Positions 26,702 to 40,126 are shown, counted from the first letter of the stretch. The stretch: DNA of 64,000 nt from an uncultured Magnetospirillum sp. (GCF_903853455.1 NZ_CAINTR010000173.1:41308-105307), one strand, 5' to 3'. Notes: generated by a model from the letters alone, not told the origin. A program made the numbers and translations.

Positions 26702-29158
26702 CTAAAGCGCGCCCCAGATCTCGCGGGCGTATTCGGTGACGGTCCGGTCCGACGAGAACTTTCCCATGCGCGCCACGTTGAGGATGGCCTTGCGGGTCCA
26801 ATCCACCGGGTCGCGGTAGGTCTGGTCCACCCGCTCCTGCGCCGCCATGTAGAGCGGATAATCGGCGGTCAGCAGATAGTGGTCGCCTCCCACCGTCAGC
26901 ATGTCGACCAGCGGCTTATAGCGGTCCGGCTGATCCGCCGAGAAGAAGCCCGAGCCGATCATCTCCAGCGCCAGGCTCAGTTCCTTGTCGGCCTTGGCGG
27001 CGGCGACGGCGTCGAAACCGTCGATGCGGTAGCGCGCCACCTCCTGGGCGGTCAGGCCGAACAGGAACATGTTCTCCTCGCCGACCTCCTCGCAGATTTC
27101 CACATTGGCGCCATCCCAGGTGCCGACGGTCAGCGCCCCGTTCATGGACATCTTCATGTTGCCGGTGCCCGAGGCCTCGGTGCCGGCGGTGGAGATCTGC
27201 TCTGACAGGTCGGCGGCCGGCATCACCAGTTCGGCGGTCGAGACATTGTAGTTAGGCACGAACACCAGCTTGAGCTTGCCGCCCACCAGGGGGTCGTTGT
27301 TGACCACCTCCGAGATGTCGTTGACCAGCTTGATGATCAGCTTGGCGGTGTGATAGCCCGGCGCCGCCTTGCCGCCGATGATGACGGTGCGCGGCACCGG
27401 ATTCAGCAGCGGATTGGAGCGGATGCGGGCGTAGCGCGTCACCACGTGCAGCAGGTTGAGCAGTTGGCGCTTGTATTCGTGGATGCGCTTGACCTGGACG
27501 TCGAACAGCGAGTTGACGTCCACGTCCACGCCCAGCCGCTGCGACATCATCACCGCCAGGGCTTCCTTGTTGGCGCGCTTGACCGCCGCGAATTCGGCGC
27601 AGAAGGCGGGGTCGTCGGCCAAGGGCTCCAGCTTGCGCAGGTGATCGAGATTGGTGATCCAAGCGTCGCCGATGCGCGCGGTGATCAGCTTGGCCAGCCG
27701 GGGATTGGCCGCCAGCAGCCATCGCCGGGGGGTGACGCCGTTGGTCTTGTTGGTGATCTTGCCGGGCGACAGGTGTTCGAAGTCGGAGAAGATGGTGCTT
27801 TTCATCAGCCCGGTATGGATGGCGGCGACGCCGTTGACCTTGTGGCTGCCGATCACCGCCAGATGGGCCATGCGCACCCGCTGGCCACCCTCCTCGCCGA
27901 TCAGCGACACCCGGCGCAGCAGCTCGCTGTCGCCGGGATGGCGGTAGCGGACCCCTTGCAGGAATTCGTGGTTGAGTTGGAAGACGATCTCCAGATGGCG
28001 GGGCAGCACCCGCTGGAACAGCTCCACCGCCCAGGTTTCCAGCGCCTCGGGCAGCAGGGTGTGGTTGGTGTAGGCGCAACAGCGCTGGGTGATGGACCAG
28101 GCGCGGTCCCATTCGATCTGGTGTTCGTCCACCAGCACCCGCATCAGCTCGGCCACCACCATGGCCGGATGGGTGTCGTTCAACTGGATCGCCACCTTGT
28201 CCGGCAGCTTGTCCCAGTCCGAATGGCTTTTGCGGAAGCGGCCCAGGATGTCCTGGAGCGAGGCGGCGACGAAGAAGTACTCCTGCTTGAAACGCAGCTC
28301 CTTGCCCCGATCCGTCGTGTCGGAGGGATACAGCACCTTGGACAGGGTCTCGGACTCGTTCTTGTCGCGGACCGCCTCGATGTAATTGCCGGCGTTGAAA
28401 TATTTCAGGTCGAACTCGCGGGTCGACTTGGCCGACCACAGGCGCAGATTGTTGACCACCTTGCCGCCGTAACCGGGGACCGGCACGTCGAAGGCCATGG
28501 CCATGACCTCCTCGGCGTCCACCCATTGCGAACGGGTATGGCCGAGTACGTCGCGGAAGTGGATGACCCGGCCGCCGAACCGCACCGGATAGATCACGCC
28601 GGGACGCGGGAATTCCCACGGATTGCCGTAGCGCAGCCAGTTCTCCGGGCTTTCCACCTGCCAGCCGTTTTCAACATGCTGGGTGAACATGCCGTAATCG
28701 TAGCGGATGCCGTAGCCATAGCCGGCCACGCCGACGGTGGCCATGGAATCCAGCAGGCAGGCGGCAAGCCGCCCCAGGCCGCCATTGCCCAGCGCCGCCT
28801 CGACCTCCCAGGCGGCGACCTCGTCGAAGTCGTGGCCCAGTTCGGCGATGGCGTCGCGAACGTTCTGGTAGATGCCGAGATTGATCAGGCTGTTGACCAG
28901 GGTTCGCCCGATCAGGAACTCCATGGACAGGTAATAGACCCGCTTGCGGTCGTCCTGATAATAGCGGTTGAGGGTCGGCATCCAGTGTTCGGTGACCCGG
29001 TCACGCACCGCATGGGCGGCCGCCATGAACCAGTCGCGCGCCGTGGCGTTGATCGGCTCCTTGCCGACCGTGTAGAGAAGATGGCTGCACAGGGCGTATT
29101 TGATGCTTTCCACATCATCGCCCAGCAGCCTCACCACTGGAGGCCCGATCCGCTTCAT
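26702..29158 (-). CDS. glgP: Glycogen/starch/alpha-glucan phosphorylase
   Basis: PLP enzyme releasing glucose-1-phosphate from the non-reducing ends of glycogen. An 818-aa product, full family length, with the active-site tract GNGGLGRLAACLLDSMAT, NLDHLRKLEPLAD region, IHEYKRQLLNLLHVV, and the PLP-lysine block EASGTGNMKMSMNGAL. ATG 29158 has GGAAGGA 5 nt upstream; the ORF-track start 17 codons earlier lacks this. It is the last gene of the glycogen operon, 99 nt after malQ. Confidence 0.95.
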   Translation of the reverse strand: MKRIGPPVVRLLGDDVESIKYALCSHLLYTVGKEPINATARDWFMAAAHAVRDRVTEHWMPTLNRYYQDDRKRVYYLSMEFLIGRTLVNSLINLGIYQNVRDAIAELGHDFDEVAAWEVEAALGNGGLGRLAACLLDSMATVGVAGYGYGIRYDYGMFTQHVENGWQVESPENWLRYGNPWEFPRPGVIYPVRFGGRVIHFRDVLGHTRSQWVDAEEVMAMAFDVPVPGYGGKVVNNLRLWSAKSTREFDLKYFNAGNYIEAVRDKNESETLSKVLYPSDTTDRGKELRFKQEYFFVAASLQDILGRFRKSHSDWDKLPDKVAIQLNDTHPAMVVAELMRVLVDEHQIEWDRAWSITQRCCAYTNHTLLPEALETWAVELFQRVLPRHLEIVFQLNHEFLQGVRYRHPGDSELLRRVSLIGEEGGQRVRMAHLAVIGSHKVNGVAAIHTGLMKSTIFSDFEHLSPGKITNKTNGVTPRRWLLAANPRLAKLITARIGDAWITNLDHLRKLEPLADDPAFCAEFAAVKRANKEALAVMMSQRLGVDVDVNSLFDVQVKRIHEYKRQLLNLLHVVTRYARIRSNPLLNPVPRTVIIGGKAAPGYHTAKLIIKLVNDISEVVNNDPLVGGKLKLVFVPNYNVSTAELVMPAADLSEQISTAGTEASGTGNMKMSMNGALTVGTWDGANVEICEEVGEENMFLFGLTAQEVARYRIDGFDAVAAAKADKELSLALEMIGSGFFSADQPDRYKPLVDMLTVGGDHYLLTADYPLYMAAQERVDQTYRDPVDWTRKAILNVARMGKFSSDRTVTEYAREIWGAL

Positions 29159-29257
29159 GAAATTCCTTCCCGCCCATAACGAGCCAATCATCCCACCGCA
29201 TTCGGCCATGAAACAGCGGGATCGGCAAGAGACGACATGACGACAATCTGTAATCTT

Positions 29258-31498
29258 CTATGAATTTCGCCGCGTTGATCGGGTCTTCAACCCTTCGGCC
29301 AAGGCGAGGATGCGATTGTCTTTCAGTATCACCGCAACCTCGTCATTGAAGCGGCGCCGCCAATTGGGATGCTGAACCGTGGTGCCGGGAAGATTCATCT
29401 GGAGATCGAGCCCCATGGCGTCTTCCATCTGCACCATCGCCAGCCGCGCCGCCGACCGGCCGAGATAGGCATGGGCGGCGGCGGCCAGCTCGACCGCCTG
29501 GGCATCGGTCAAGACGCCGGAGGACGGGAAACCCCCGCCTTCCTCGCTCCGACCATCCAGCAGCCCTTCGCCGGCCAGGGCGGCGACCATGGCGATGCGG
29601 TCCCTGTGGCGGGCGTCGCGCTCCTCGGCGGCCTGATCGGCGCGGGGATAAAGGTCGAGCTTTTCCCGCTGGTCGATGTCCTTGCCCCCCCACCAGCCGC
29701 GCGCCGACGGCAGGTCGTGGGTGGCGAAGATGGCCAGCGCCTGGACGTCGAACCGCGACGGCGGGCGTATCCTGCCATCCTCGATCTTCTCGAACACCAT
29801 CACCCGGTAGGCGAAGATGCCCATGCGATCCATGCGCTCGCGGAAGCCCTCGGGTACGGTTCCCAGGTCCTCGCCGATCACCAGGCAGCGGTTGCGGCGG
29901 CTTTCCAGCGCCACCAGCCGGAACAGGTCGTCCACCGGATAGCGCACATAGGCGCCCTGATCCGCCGGCAGTCCCGGCGGCACCCAATAGAGCCGCTGCA
30001 ACGCCATGGCGTGATCGAGACGCAGGGCGCCGGCATGGCGCATATTGGCGGCCATCACCCCGATGAACGGGGCGTAGGCGTGTTCGCGCAGCGTGATGGG
30101 GTTGAACGGCACCAACCCCCAATCCTGCCCCTTGAGGGCCAGCGGATCGGGCGGCGCCCCCACCGAGACGCCCAGCGCCAGGGCGTCCTGCTCGGCCCAG
30201 GCCTCGCCGCCGTCGCCGGCGATGCCCACCGCCAGATCGCGGTAGAGCCCCAGGGCGGCGCCGGCCTCGGTGCCGGCCCGATGGGCCGCCGCCAACTGCC
30301 GGTCGGCGACGAATTGCAGCCACTGGAAGAACTCGACCCGCTCCATGTTCTGGGTGGCAAACGCCACCACCTCGGGCGAGCCCGGCCGCCGCAGACCTTC
30401 CGGCCATTGCCGCCAATAGCCGTCGCCGTCGCGCTCGAACTTTTCGTGCAGGGCCTCGAACACCGCGAAATTGCGTGCCCGCTCGCCGCCCGCCGCCTGG
30501 AAGTCACGGAACGCCTGCCCCCGCTCGGTGGTCTCCGGCTCCAGATGGGTCTTGCGGAACCAGCGGTACAGGACCTCCAGCATGGGCCGCGCCAGTTGCG
30601 CCACGTCCATGTACTCGATCAGGCCATAGCCGCGCACGCGGGCCAGCGACGCCTGGAAGCCGGGCGAGGCGAACATCCGCCGGGCTTCCTGGCACTCGGT
30701 GAATTCGGGGATGGCCTCCACGTCGATATAGGTGGTGTTGAGGAAACGGCGCGACGACGGCGAATAGGGGCTGAAGCGGTCGGGATGGCTGGGAAACAGC
30801 GCATGCAGCGGATTGACGCCGACGCACGACGCCCCCAGCCGGGCGGTGCCGGCCGCCAGCTCGGCCAGACCGCCATAGTTGCCCACGCCCCAATCGTCGG
30901 GCGTGCGCAGGGCGTAGACCTGGGTGGCGACGCCCCAGGCGCCGGGTCCGTCGGCCACGATCTCGGGAAGGAAGGCCCTGGCCGGGGTGACGATCAGCGC
31001 CATTTCGGCGGATTGGCCCCCGCTCCCCGCCTGTCCCTCGACGCCGGTCAGCACCAGACGGTGGTAGCCGATGGGCGGCAAGGCCGGCAGGTCGAGCCAG
31101 CGGCGATGGACCAGGGCGTCGTCGACCTCGTGTTCCTCGCCCCACCGCAGCTCGCGGGCGATGAAGCGTCCGCGATGGACGATGCCCAGTTCCTCTTCCA
31201 GGGCCCATTCGAATTCCTGATGGTCGGCGGCGTGCGGCAAGGTGATGGAGATGGCCGGCGGCGCCGAATGCTCCTCGATCACCAGCACCGATTCCAGCCA
31301 CCGCCGCCAGGGCCGCGCCAGCAGGTCGCGCAGCGAGGCGCGAACCTCGTCGTCGTCGCCGGCCGGCAACCCCATGGCGGCGAGGAATACCCGCTTGGTC
31401 TCGGCCGGCACCACCCGCCATTCGCCGAAGAAGTCCCACCAGCCATCCTCGATGCCCGCCAGCCGCGCCAAATGATCAAGCGCCGGTGTCCCGCTCAT
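29258..31498 (-). CDS. malQ: 4-alpha-glucanotransferase (amylomaltase)
   Basis: GH77 enzyme that rearranges maltodextrins so that phosphorylase can use them. It is 746 aa, with an extra N-terminal beta-rich region (about residues 1-170) and then the catalytic barrel. Motifs include LRLDHAMALQRLYWVP (nucleophile aspartate), CLVIGEDLGTVPEGFRERM (acid/base glutamate) and IFATHDLPSARGWW. Its start ATG overlaps the rhuM-family stop by ATGA, so it is translated directly after that gene. Confidence 0.94.
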   Translation of the reverse strand: MSGTPALDHLARLAGIEDGWWDFFGEWRVVPAETKRVFLAAMGLPAGDDDEVRASLRDLLARPWRRWLESVLVIEEHSAPPAISITLPHAADHQEFEWALEEELGIVHRGRFIARELRWGEEHEVDDALVHRRWLDLPALPPIGYHRLVLTGVEGQAGSGGQSAEMALIVTPARAFLPEIVADGPGAWGVATQVYALRTPDDWGVGNYGGLAELAAGTARLGASCVGVNPLHALFPSHPDRFSPYSPSSRRFLNTTYIDVEAIPEFTECQEARRMFASPGFQASLARVRGYGLIEYMDVAQLARPMLEVLYRWFRKTHLEPETTERGQAFRDFQAAGGERARNFAVFEALHEKFERDGDGYWRQWPEGLRRPGSPEVVAFATQNMERVEFFQWLQFVADRQLAAAHRAGTEAGAALGLYRDLAVGIAGDGGEAWAEQDALALGVSVGAPPDPLALKGQDWGLVPFNPITLREHAYAPFIGVMAANMRHAGALRLDHAMALQRLYWVPPGLPADQGAYVRYPVDDLFRLVALESRRNRCLVIGEDLGTVPEGFRERMDRMGIFAYRVMVFEKIEDGRIRPPSRFDVQALAIFATHDLPSARGWWGGKDIDQREKLDLYPRADQAAEERDARHRDRIAMVAALAGEGLLDGRSEEGGGFPSSGVLTDAQAVELAAAAHAYLGRSAARLAMVQMEDAMGLDLQMNLPGTTVQHPNWRRRFNDEVAVILKDNRILALAEGLKTRSTRRNS

Positions 31499-32576
31499 GC
31501 TTCGCCTCCGTCTTGTGGAATGGAAGCGACCCGTTCTTCCTGCCCATCCGCATAGGTCCTCTTCGTCCGGCTCTGGGCCTTGGCTTCGATCCGCCGCAGT
31601 TCCGCATCGATGTCCCGGTCATGCTCGACCTCGGCGGCTTGGCGCTCGGCCTCCTGGCGCGAGACATCGAAGCTGGCGTAGCGCTCATCGACAAGCTTCA
31701 ACATGTGGTCATGACTGACGCTGCCGGCATGCGTCAGCACCGCGCGGTCGGCCAGCTTCAGATACTGGTCAACGAAGCCGAGCCATTCGGCCATGGTGGT
31801 TTGCTGGCGGCGCATGGCGCGGTCGGTGGCGAGATCCAGGAAGGCGGATACCAGCAGGTTCAGTTCCTTGACCTCGGCCTCGCCCAGATAGTTCTTGGCG
31901 GTGGCGACGTCGATCTTACGCACGCGGCCTCCCGACCACGTGGTCAGGCCCATATTGGCCTTGGCCGGATCGGCGCGGTTCAGGATCAGTTCGGCGGCGG
32001 TATGGCCGGTCACCGCCCACAGCATCTTGTTCTGGATAGTCTGAAAGAACTGCCGGGCAGTCTCGTCGGTGCGGTCATAGTCCACGGCGGTCGCGAACAG
32101 GTCACGGATCTTCTGGTAGAACCGCTTCTCCGAGGCTCGGATCTCCCGGACCCGTTCCAGCAACTCGTCGAAGTAGTCCCAGCCATCCGCCGGTTCCTTC
32201 AAACGCCGGTCATCCAGGGCGAAGCCCTTGATCAGGTAGTCCTGCAAGACGGTGGTGGCCCACCGGCGGAACTGGGTGCCGCGTGGGCTGCGGACGCGAT
32301 AGCCCACGGCCAGGATCATCTCCAGCCGATAGGCGGTGATTCTGCGCTGAACCTGCCGCGCGCCCTCGGTTTGAACTGTCAAATATTCTTTGACAGTTGC
32401 CTCGCCGCGCAACTCGCCCTCAGCCAAGATGTTGCGAATATGGACGCTGACGTTCTGCTTGGTGGTCTGGAACAGGTCCGCCATCTCGGCCTGACTCAGC
32501 CAGACGGTGCCGTCCACGACCTCAAGGCGGAGCCGGGTGCGTCCATCCTCGGTGTTGTAGAGGATAACCTCCCCCG

Positions 32577-32580
<4 letters not shown>
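31495..32580 (-). CDS. RhuM-family protein inside the glycogen operon
   Basis: A 361-aa member of the Virulence_RhuM family (PF13310, named from a Salmonella pathogenicity-island gene). Residues about 20-50 (VWLSQAEMADLFQTTKQNVS) look like a winged helix; about 75-125 contain the conserved AYRLEMILAVGYRVRSPRG; then come FYQKIRDLFATAVDYD, NKMLWAVTGHTAAELI and the NMGLTTW block. Molecular function is not established; the family occurs in genomic islands and beside restriction or toxin genes and has remote Fic/DOC-like features. ATG 32580 overlaps the glgX stop and its own stop overlaps malQ, both by ATGA. It is therefore firmly embedded in a metabolic operon, which is unusual. Confidence 0.88.
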
Positions 32581-34732
<2,152 letters not shown>

Positions 34733-34736
<4 letters not shown>

Positions 34737-35131
34737 TCGGCGATCCTTGGGTCGTCATCATCGGGCGGCGGCACATTGGACAGACGGATGTCATCGACGG
34801 AATGAACCTCGATCACCCGGTTGATGGTATGATCGAGCCTCTCGATAAAATCCAGAGCCGCCTCGAACATCCGTACCTGCTCATGGGCGCGGGCCTTCGG
34901 CAACAGAAGGACGAGGCCGTCGTGGATGTCGATCCTGGAGAACAGCTTCAGGAAATCGCGGGCGTTCTGGGTGACGAAGAGGTAGCCCCCGTCCAGGATG
35001 ACATCGACGAGGTTGTAGTCCTGCACCCCGGCCTTGCCGATAAAGCGGACATGGGTGGCGTCCAGGCCCCTGGCCTGGGCCGACGCAACCAGATCAGCCG
35101 TCAGACATTCATCGACCAGGACACGCCGCAC
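34733..35131 (-). CDS. DUF5615 PIN-like protein, putative toxin of a DUF433/DUF5615 pair
   Basis: A 132-aa protein of the Mut7-C/DUF5615 PIN-like group. Acidic positions compatible with a PIN nuclease site are in RRVLVDECLTADL, GVQDYNLVD and FVTQNARDF. Members are typically encoded just after a DUF433 gene and are predicted RNases of toxin-antitoxin pairs; activity has rarely been tested. GTG 35131 begins 4 nt after the DUF433 stop, and its end overlaps glgX by ATGA. An acidic tail (PPPDDDDPRIAE) follows the core. Confidence 0.82.
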
Positions 35132-35135
35132 CGGA

Positions 35136-35354
35136 TCAGTAATCCTCTTCCGGATGGTCTTCGGCGTAACGAACGGCCAGACGCACGTCGGCCAGGGTCA
35201 GCCAGGGATAGGTCCGCAGCACCTCCAACTCGCTGGCACCCTGGCCAATGATCGATCCGATCAGGTGGGCGGGAACCCGCGTGCCCTTGATCACGGGAAT
35301 ACCGCCCATGACGCTGGGATCCTTGATGATTTCCGACCTCATCCGGTGTGGCAT
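35136..35354 (-). CDS. DUF433 protein, putative antitoxin
   Basis: A 72-aa DUF433 protein with the hallmark IIKDPSVMGGIPVIKGTRVP (partial winged helix) and LADVRLAVRYAEDHPEE near the C terminus. It is the usual upstream partner of DUF5615 genes. ATG 35354 has AAGGAGGG at 7 nt; the 79-aa form from GTG 35375 starts within that ribosome-binding site. It lies 28 nt after glgB on the same strand. Antitoxin function and autoregulation are inferred from the family context. Confidence 0.85.
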   Translation of the reverse strand: MPHRMRSEIIKDPSVMGGIPVIKGTRVPAHLIGSIIGQGASELEVLRTYPWLTLADVRLAVRYAEDHPEEDY

Positions 35355-35382
35355 GCCGAACCCTCCTTCCCTCACTATACCC

Positions 35383-37575
35383 TCACCGGTCGCGCTTGAA
35401 CACGCAAGTCGCCAATGGCGGCAGGCGCAGGCGGATCGACCAGTCGTGGCCGTGCCACGGCACCTCCTCCGCCCAGACGCCGCCGTCGTTGTGGACGTTG
35501 GAGCCGCCGTACCATTCCGAATCGGTGTTCAGCGCCTCGCGGTAGAAGCCGGGCTCGGGCACGCCGATGCGATAGCCGTCGCGCACCACCGGGGTGTAGC
35601 TTCCTACTACCACCATAAAGTCGTGGGGATCCTGGCTGCGGCGCAGCCAGGACAGCACCGCGTTGTCGCGGTCGTTGCAGTCGATCCAGGCGAAGCCGCG
35701 CTGGTCGTTGTCCAGTTGGTGCAGGGCCGGTTCCATGCGGTAGAGCCGGTTGAGGTCGCGGACCAGCCGCCGGACACCCTCGTGCCGGGGATCATCCAGC
35801 AGGTGCCAGTCCAGGCTGGACTCCTCGTTCCACTCGCGCTCCTGGCCGAACTCACAGCCCATGAACAGCAGCTTCTTGCCCGGCTGGGTCCACATGAAGC
35901 CGTAATAGGCCCTTAGGTTCGCGAAACGCTGCCATGGGTCGCCCGGCATGCGTCCCAGGATCGAGCCCTTGCCGTGCACCACCTCGTCATGGGACAGCGG
36001 CAGCACGAAATTTTCGTGATAGGCGTAGAGCTGGGCGAAGGTCAGGTCGTCGTGGTGATAGCGGCGGTGGATGGGGTCCTTGCTGAAATAGTGCAAGGTG
36101 TCGTGCATCCAGCCCATGTTCCACTTGAAGCCGAAGCCCAAGCCTCCCAGATGCACCGGCCGCGACACCATGGGCCAAGCGGTGGATTCCTCGGCGATGG
36201 TCATGGCGCCGGGATGCTCGCCGTAGACCACCTGGTTCATCCGCCGCAGGAAATCGATGGCCTCCAGATTCTCGTTGCCGCCGTGGCGGTTGGGGTACCA
36301 GTCGCCCGGCTCGCGCGAGTAGTCGAGATACAGCATGGACGCCACCGCATCCACCCTGAGACCGTCCACGTGATACTGCTCCAGCCAGTACAGCGCGTTG
36401 GCGTAGAGGTAGTTCAGCACCTCGTTGCGGCCGTAATTGTAGATCAGGGTGTTCCAGTCGCGATGCACGCCCAGGCGCGGATCCTCGTGCTCGTAGAGAT
36501 GGGTGCCGTCGAACCAGCTGAGCCCGTGGGAATCGTTGGGGAAGTGCCCCGCCACCCAGTCGATGATCACCCCGATGCCTTGCTGGTGCATGGCTTCCAC
36601 CAGGGCGCGGAACTCCTCCGGGGTGCCGTAGCGGCTGGTGGGGGCGAACAGCCCCACCGGCTGGTAGCCCCACGACCCGCCGAACGGATGCTCGTGCACC
36701 GGCAGCAGTTCCACATGGGTGAAGCCCAGGTCGGCCACGTAGGAGGCCAACTGGTCGGCCATCTCCAGATAGGTCAGCGGCCGGTTGCCGTCCTCGGGCA
36801 CGCGCTTCCACGACCCCAGATGGACCTCGTAGATGCTGATGGGGGAATGGCGGTCGTTGCGGCCCGATTGGCCGCGCATCCACTCGCCGTCGCGCCAGTC
36901 GCGGTGGTCCATCTCCCACACCACCGAGGCGGTCTTGGGCGGAACCTCGGCGAAGTGGCCGTAAGGGTCGGCCTTCAACGGCAGCAGCATGCCGCCGCGC
37001 GCCAGGATCTCGAATTTGTAGACGGCGCCGTGGCCCAGGCCGGGAATGAAGATCTCCCACACCCCGGCATTGTGGCGCCGCCGCATGGCGTGGCGCCGAC
37101 CGTCCCAGCCGTTGAAGTCGCCCACCACCGACACCCGGTCGGCATTGGGAGCCCAGACCGCGAAATGGACGCCGTCCACGCCCTCGACGCTGCGCAGATG
37201 CGCCCCCAGCTTCTCGAAGGTCCGCAGATGGGTGCCCTCGGCCAGCAGGTGGATGTCGAGGTCGCCCAGCAGCGGCGCGAACCGATAGGGATCGTCGATC
37301 TCGAACATGGCGCCGTCATGCTGCTCGATCACCAGGCGATAGGGCTCGGACTTGGCGAGGCGCACCGCGAACAGGCCGTCGGCGTGGACCCGGTCCATCT
37401 CCACCTCGCCCGCCGCCACCAGCGCCCAGACGCGGTGGGCCTGGGGTTGCAGGGTTCGGACGACGACGCCGCCCTTGACCCGGTGCGGCCCCAACACGGC
37501 GAAGGGATCGCCATGCCGGCCGGCGGCGATGGCTTCGGCATCGGCGGCGGTCACCAGAATGACGGAATCGGGCAT
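35383..37575 (-). CDS. glgB: 1,4-alpha-glucan branching enzyme GlgB
   Basis: GH13 branching enzyme that creates the alpha-1,6 links of glycogen. It is 730 aa. An N1 beta domain (about residues 10-105) and a CBM48 ([20 protein letters not shown]) precede the catalytic barrel, which has [37 protein letters not shown] (nucleophile Asp), [10 protein letters not shown] (acid/base Glu) and [17 protein letters not shown] 37575 with AAGGGGGG upstream is chosen over the earlier ORF start. It is the first gene of the operon that continues through DUF433, DUF5615, glgX, rhuM, malQ and glgP. Confidence 0.95.
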   Translation of the reverse strand: MPDSVILVTAADAEAIAAGRHGDPFAVLGPHRVKGGVVVRTLQPQAHRVWALVAAGEVEMDRVHADGLFAVRLAKSEPYRLVIEQHDGAMFEIDDPYRFAPLLGDLDIHLLAEGTHLRTFEKLGAHLRSVEGVDGVHFAVWAPNADRVSVVGDFNGWDGRRHAMRRRHNAGVWEIFIPGLGHGAVYKFEILARGGMLLPLKADPYGHFAEVPPKTASVVWEMDHRDWRDGEWMRGQSGRNDRHSPISIYEVHLGSWKRVPEDGNRPLTYLEMADQLASYVADLGFTHVELLPVHEHPFGGSWGYQPVGLFAPTSRYGTPEEFRALVEAMHQQGIGVIIDWVAGHFPNDSHGLSWFDGTHLYEHEDPRLGVHRDWNTLIYNYGRNEVLNYLYANALYWLEQYHVDGLRVDAVASMLYLDYSREPGDWYPNRHGGNENLEAIDFLRRMNQVVYGEHPGAMTIAEESTAWPMVSRPVHLGGLGFGFKWNMGWMHDTLHYFSKDPIHRRYHHDDLTFAQLYAYHENFVLPLSHDEVVHGKGSILGRMPGDPWQRFANLRAYYGFMWTQPGKKLLFMGCEFGQEREWNEESSLDWHLLDDPRHEGVRRLVRDLNRLYRMEPALHQLDNDQRGFAWIDCNDRDNAVLSWLRRSQDPHDFMVVVGSYTPVVRDGYRIGVPEPGFYREALNTDSEWYGGSNVHNDGGVWAEEVPWHGHDWSIRLRLPPLATCVFKRDR

Positions 37576-37577
37576 GC

Positions 37578-37657
37578 GCCCCCCTTTTGTGAAAGTCCAG
37601 ACCGAGAGTTTCCCCGTCTTCGGCCAGAAAGACAAAGGGGGATTTCACAAGGGGGGC
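37578..37657. promoter_or_regulatory. Long imperfect inverted repeat upstream of glgB
   Basis: GCCCCCCTTTTGTGAAA at the glgB ribosome-binding site pairs with TTTCACAAGGGGGGC about 60 nt upstream, with a nested smaller complementarity (GTCTT/AAGAC) in between. On the minus strand the leader RNA could fold so that the glgB ribosome-binding site is buried. This would be an attenuation or translation-control structure for the glycogen operon. The pairing is visible; the function is inferred. Confidence 0.55.
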
Positions 37658-37683
37658 ACGAGACCCTGGAATTGGAGGGATTT

Positions 37684-37698
37684 GACTTTCGCAAAGTC
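37684..37698. promoter_or_regulatory. Short inverted repeat GACTTT-CGC-AAAGTC
   Basis: Perfect 6-bp arms with a 3-nt centre between glgB and the divergent small membrane-protein gene. It may be an operator; no regulator is assigned. Confidence 0.45.
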
Positions 37699-37805
37699 CC
37701 TAAATCTGGTAGTAGATTCCCTTGAGGGGACCGGTTCCTATGGGGGGGCCGGGTGTTCAATTCAGCCGGCCCCGCTGGCCGGTGGTTCAATCCATGGAGC
37801 GTGTA

Positions 37806-38033
37806 ATGGGCGTCCTTCCGAAGGTTCTGGGTCTTACCGTGGCCGGCGTAACGGTCATCGCTCTCTACCTGGCCGTTCCCGTGCTCGGCGCCCTGTTCGG
37901 CGGCGTCGCCAGCCCCAGCCCGGCCGCCAGCCCGCTCGGCATCGCCGTCTATCTCGGCCTGGCCCTGACCGCGGTGTTCGGCAGCCTGGTGATGTATCTG
38001 GCCTCGACCGGCGGCGGCTCGCAGCAGAGCTAA
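37806..38033 (+). CDS. Small two-TM membrane protein, unknown
   Basis: A 75-aa protein with two hydrophobic segments (VAGVTVIALYLAVPVLGAL and GIAVYLGLALTAVFGSLVMY), a Pro/Ser/Ala-rich loop (SPSPAASP) and a short polar tail. No family is recognised. ATG 37806 is chosen; an in-frame ATG at 37794 would add four residues. It is followed by a strong terminator and is divergent from the glycogen operon. Confidence 0.65.
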   Translation: MGVLPKVLGLTVAGVTVIALYLAVPVLGALFGGVASPSPAASPLGIAVYLGLALTAVFGSLVMYLASTGGGSQQS

Positions 38034-38054
38034 GGTTGGCGTCAGACGGTTTTG

Positions 38055-38086
38055 AAACGCCCCGGCCTTTTGGTCCGGGGCGTTTT
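38055..38086. terminator. Bidirectional rho-independent terminator
   Basis: AAACGCCCCGG paired with CCGGGGCGTTTT, with T-rich sequence on the plus strand and A-rich complement on the other side. It sits between the converging genes ending at 38033 and 38089 and can serve both. Confidence 0.85.
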
Positions 38087-38088
38087 CG

Positions 38089-38559
38089 TTACTGGCAAAC
38101 CTTGTAGTCGTCGATCACCTCGTTCTGGAGCAGCTTGGCCTGGGCGGAGAAGCCGCCATAGCCGCGCTTGTCCACCTCCTTCAGCAAATCGTCGATGTTG
38201 GCGCAAAACCCCTGGGTGCGGGGAAGGTTGCGGGCATAGGTCACCAGCCGTCCGTCGGCGTGGTTGATCTTGTACTGCCAATCATCGGGGAATTCGCGGC
38301 TCCAGGCCTTCTTGCGCCGGTCGACGGCCGACTTGAACTTGGTTCCGTTGGCGGCCTCGAACTTCTGCCATATGGCGTTCGACCCCTTGAGGTACTGCCC
38401 GTCGCAACGCTGCGACGCCTCGCGCAGATAGATGCCGTGGCGGACTTCACGCTCGGCGCTGATCTCGGGCGCCGAAAAGCAGTGTTTCGGCTTGGCCGCC
38501 GCCGGGCTGGGCGACAACACGGCGAAGGCTAGGAGGAGGATCGGGACTGAGCGGCGCAT
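38089..38559 (-). CDS. Secreted protein of unknown function
   Basis: A 156-aa protein with a clear Sec signal peptide (SVPILLLAFAVLSPSPAAAK), probably cleaved near residue 23. The mature part has four Cys (HCFSAPE, RCDGQYL, FCANIDD, YKVCQ), which could form two disulfides in the periplasm, and is basic and helical. No family is recognised. Its start overlaps the end of msrQ by 31 nt on the same strand, so it may be co-expressed with msrPQ. Confidence 0.75.
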   Translation of the reverse strand: MRRSVPILLLAFAVLSPSPAAAKPKHCFSAPEISAEREVRHGIYLREASQRCDGQYLKGSNAIWQKFEAANGTKFKSAVDRRKKAWSREFPDDWQYKINHADGRLVTYARNLPRTQGFCANIDDLLKEVDKRGYGGFSAQAKLLQNEVIDDYKVCQ

Positions 38560-39190
38560 GCGGACTCCGGCTTGGCGGCGGTGGTGCCGCCATTATGCCG
38601 CGCCGCCTTGCGCGCCGCCAGTACGCGCCATCCCAACAGCGCCGCCAGGATGGCGGCATGGATCATGGGCTCGGTCAGGTCCTTCTTGACCATCATCCAG
38701 TGATGGGTCACCCCCAGCGGCCCGATGAGGTAGACCAGCCGATGCAGGTTCCGCCAGCGCCGCCCCCCGAGGCGGCGGACCATGGCGTTGGTGGAGGTCA
38801 CCGCCAGCGGCAGCAGCAACACCACCGCCGCCATGCCGATGGTGATGTAGCGGCGCTTGACAATCTCGCGGCCGATAGAGGGCCAGTCGAAGAACTGGTC
38901 AAGGCCGATATACGAACTCAGATGGACCACCACGTAGAAGAAGGCGAACAGCCCCAGCATGCGGCGAAACCGCGCCAGCCCCGGCCAGCCGAATATCTGG
39001 CGCACCGGCGTCACCGCCAGGGCGATCAGCAGGAAGCGCAGCGCCCAGTCGCCGAGAAAGCGCACCGCCGCCTCGATGGGGTTGGCCCCCAGACCGTCGG
39101 TCAGCGCCCGCCCGGCCAACCAAGCCAGCGGCAACAGGCACAGGGCGAACACCACCGGCTTGGCCCAGCGCTGGCGCAGAAGCTTGTCCA

Positions 39191-39191
<1 letters not shown>
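38529..39191 (-). CDS. msrQ: MsrQ, haem b membrane subunit of methionine sulfoxide reductase
   Basis: A 220-aa YedZ/MsrQ-type membrane protein that passes electrons from the respiratory chain to MsrP. About six TM segments; conserved histidines in YVVVHLSSYIGLDQ, RNLHRLVYLIGPLGVTHHWM fit haem ligation. It starts at the TGATG overlap with msrP. The last 30 residues are hydrophilic and overlap the next gene. Confidence 0.93.

Positions 39192-40126
<935 letters not shown>

Noticed and set aside
37806-38033. Magnetosome small membrane protein (MamI or Mms-like)
   Set aside because: Two TM segments and small size are suggestive, but there is no matching motif and no magnetosome gene nearby.
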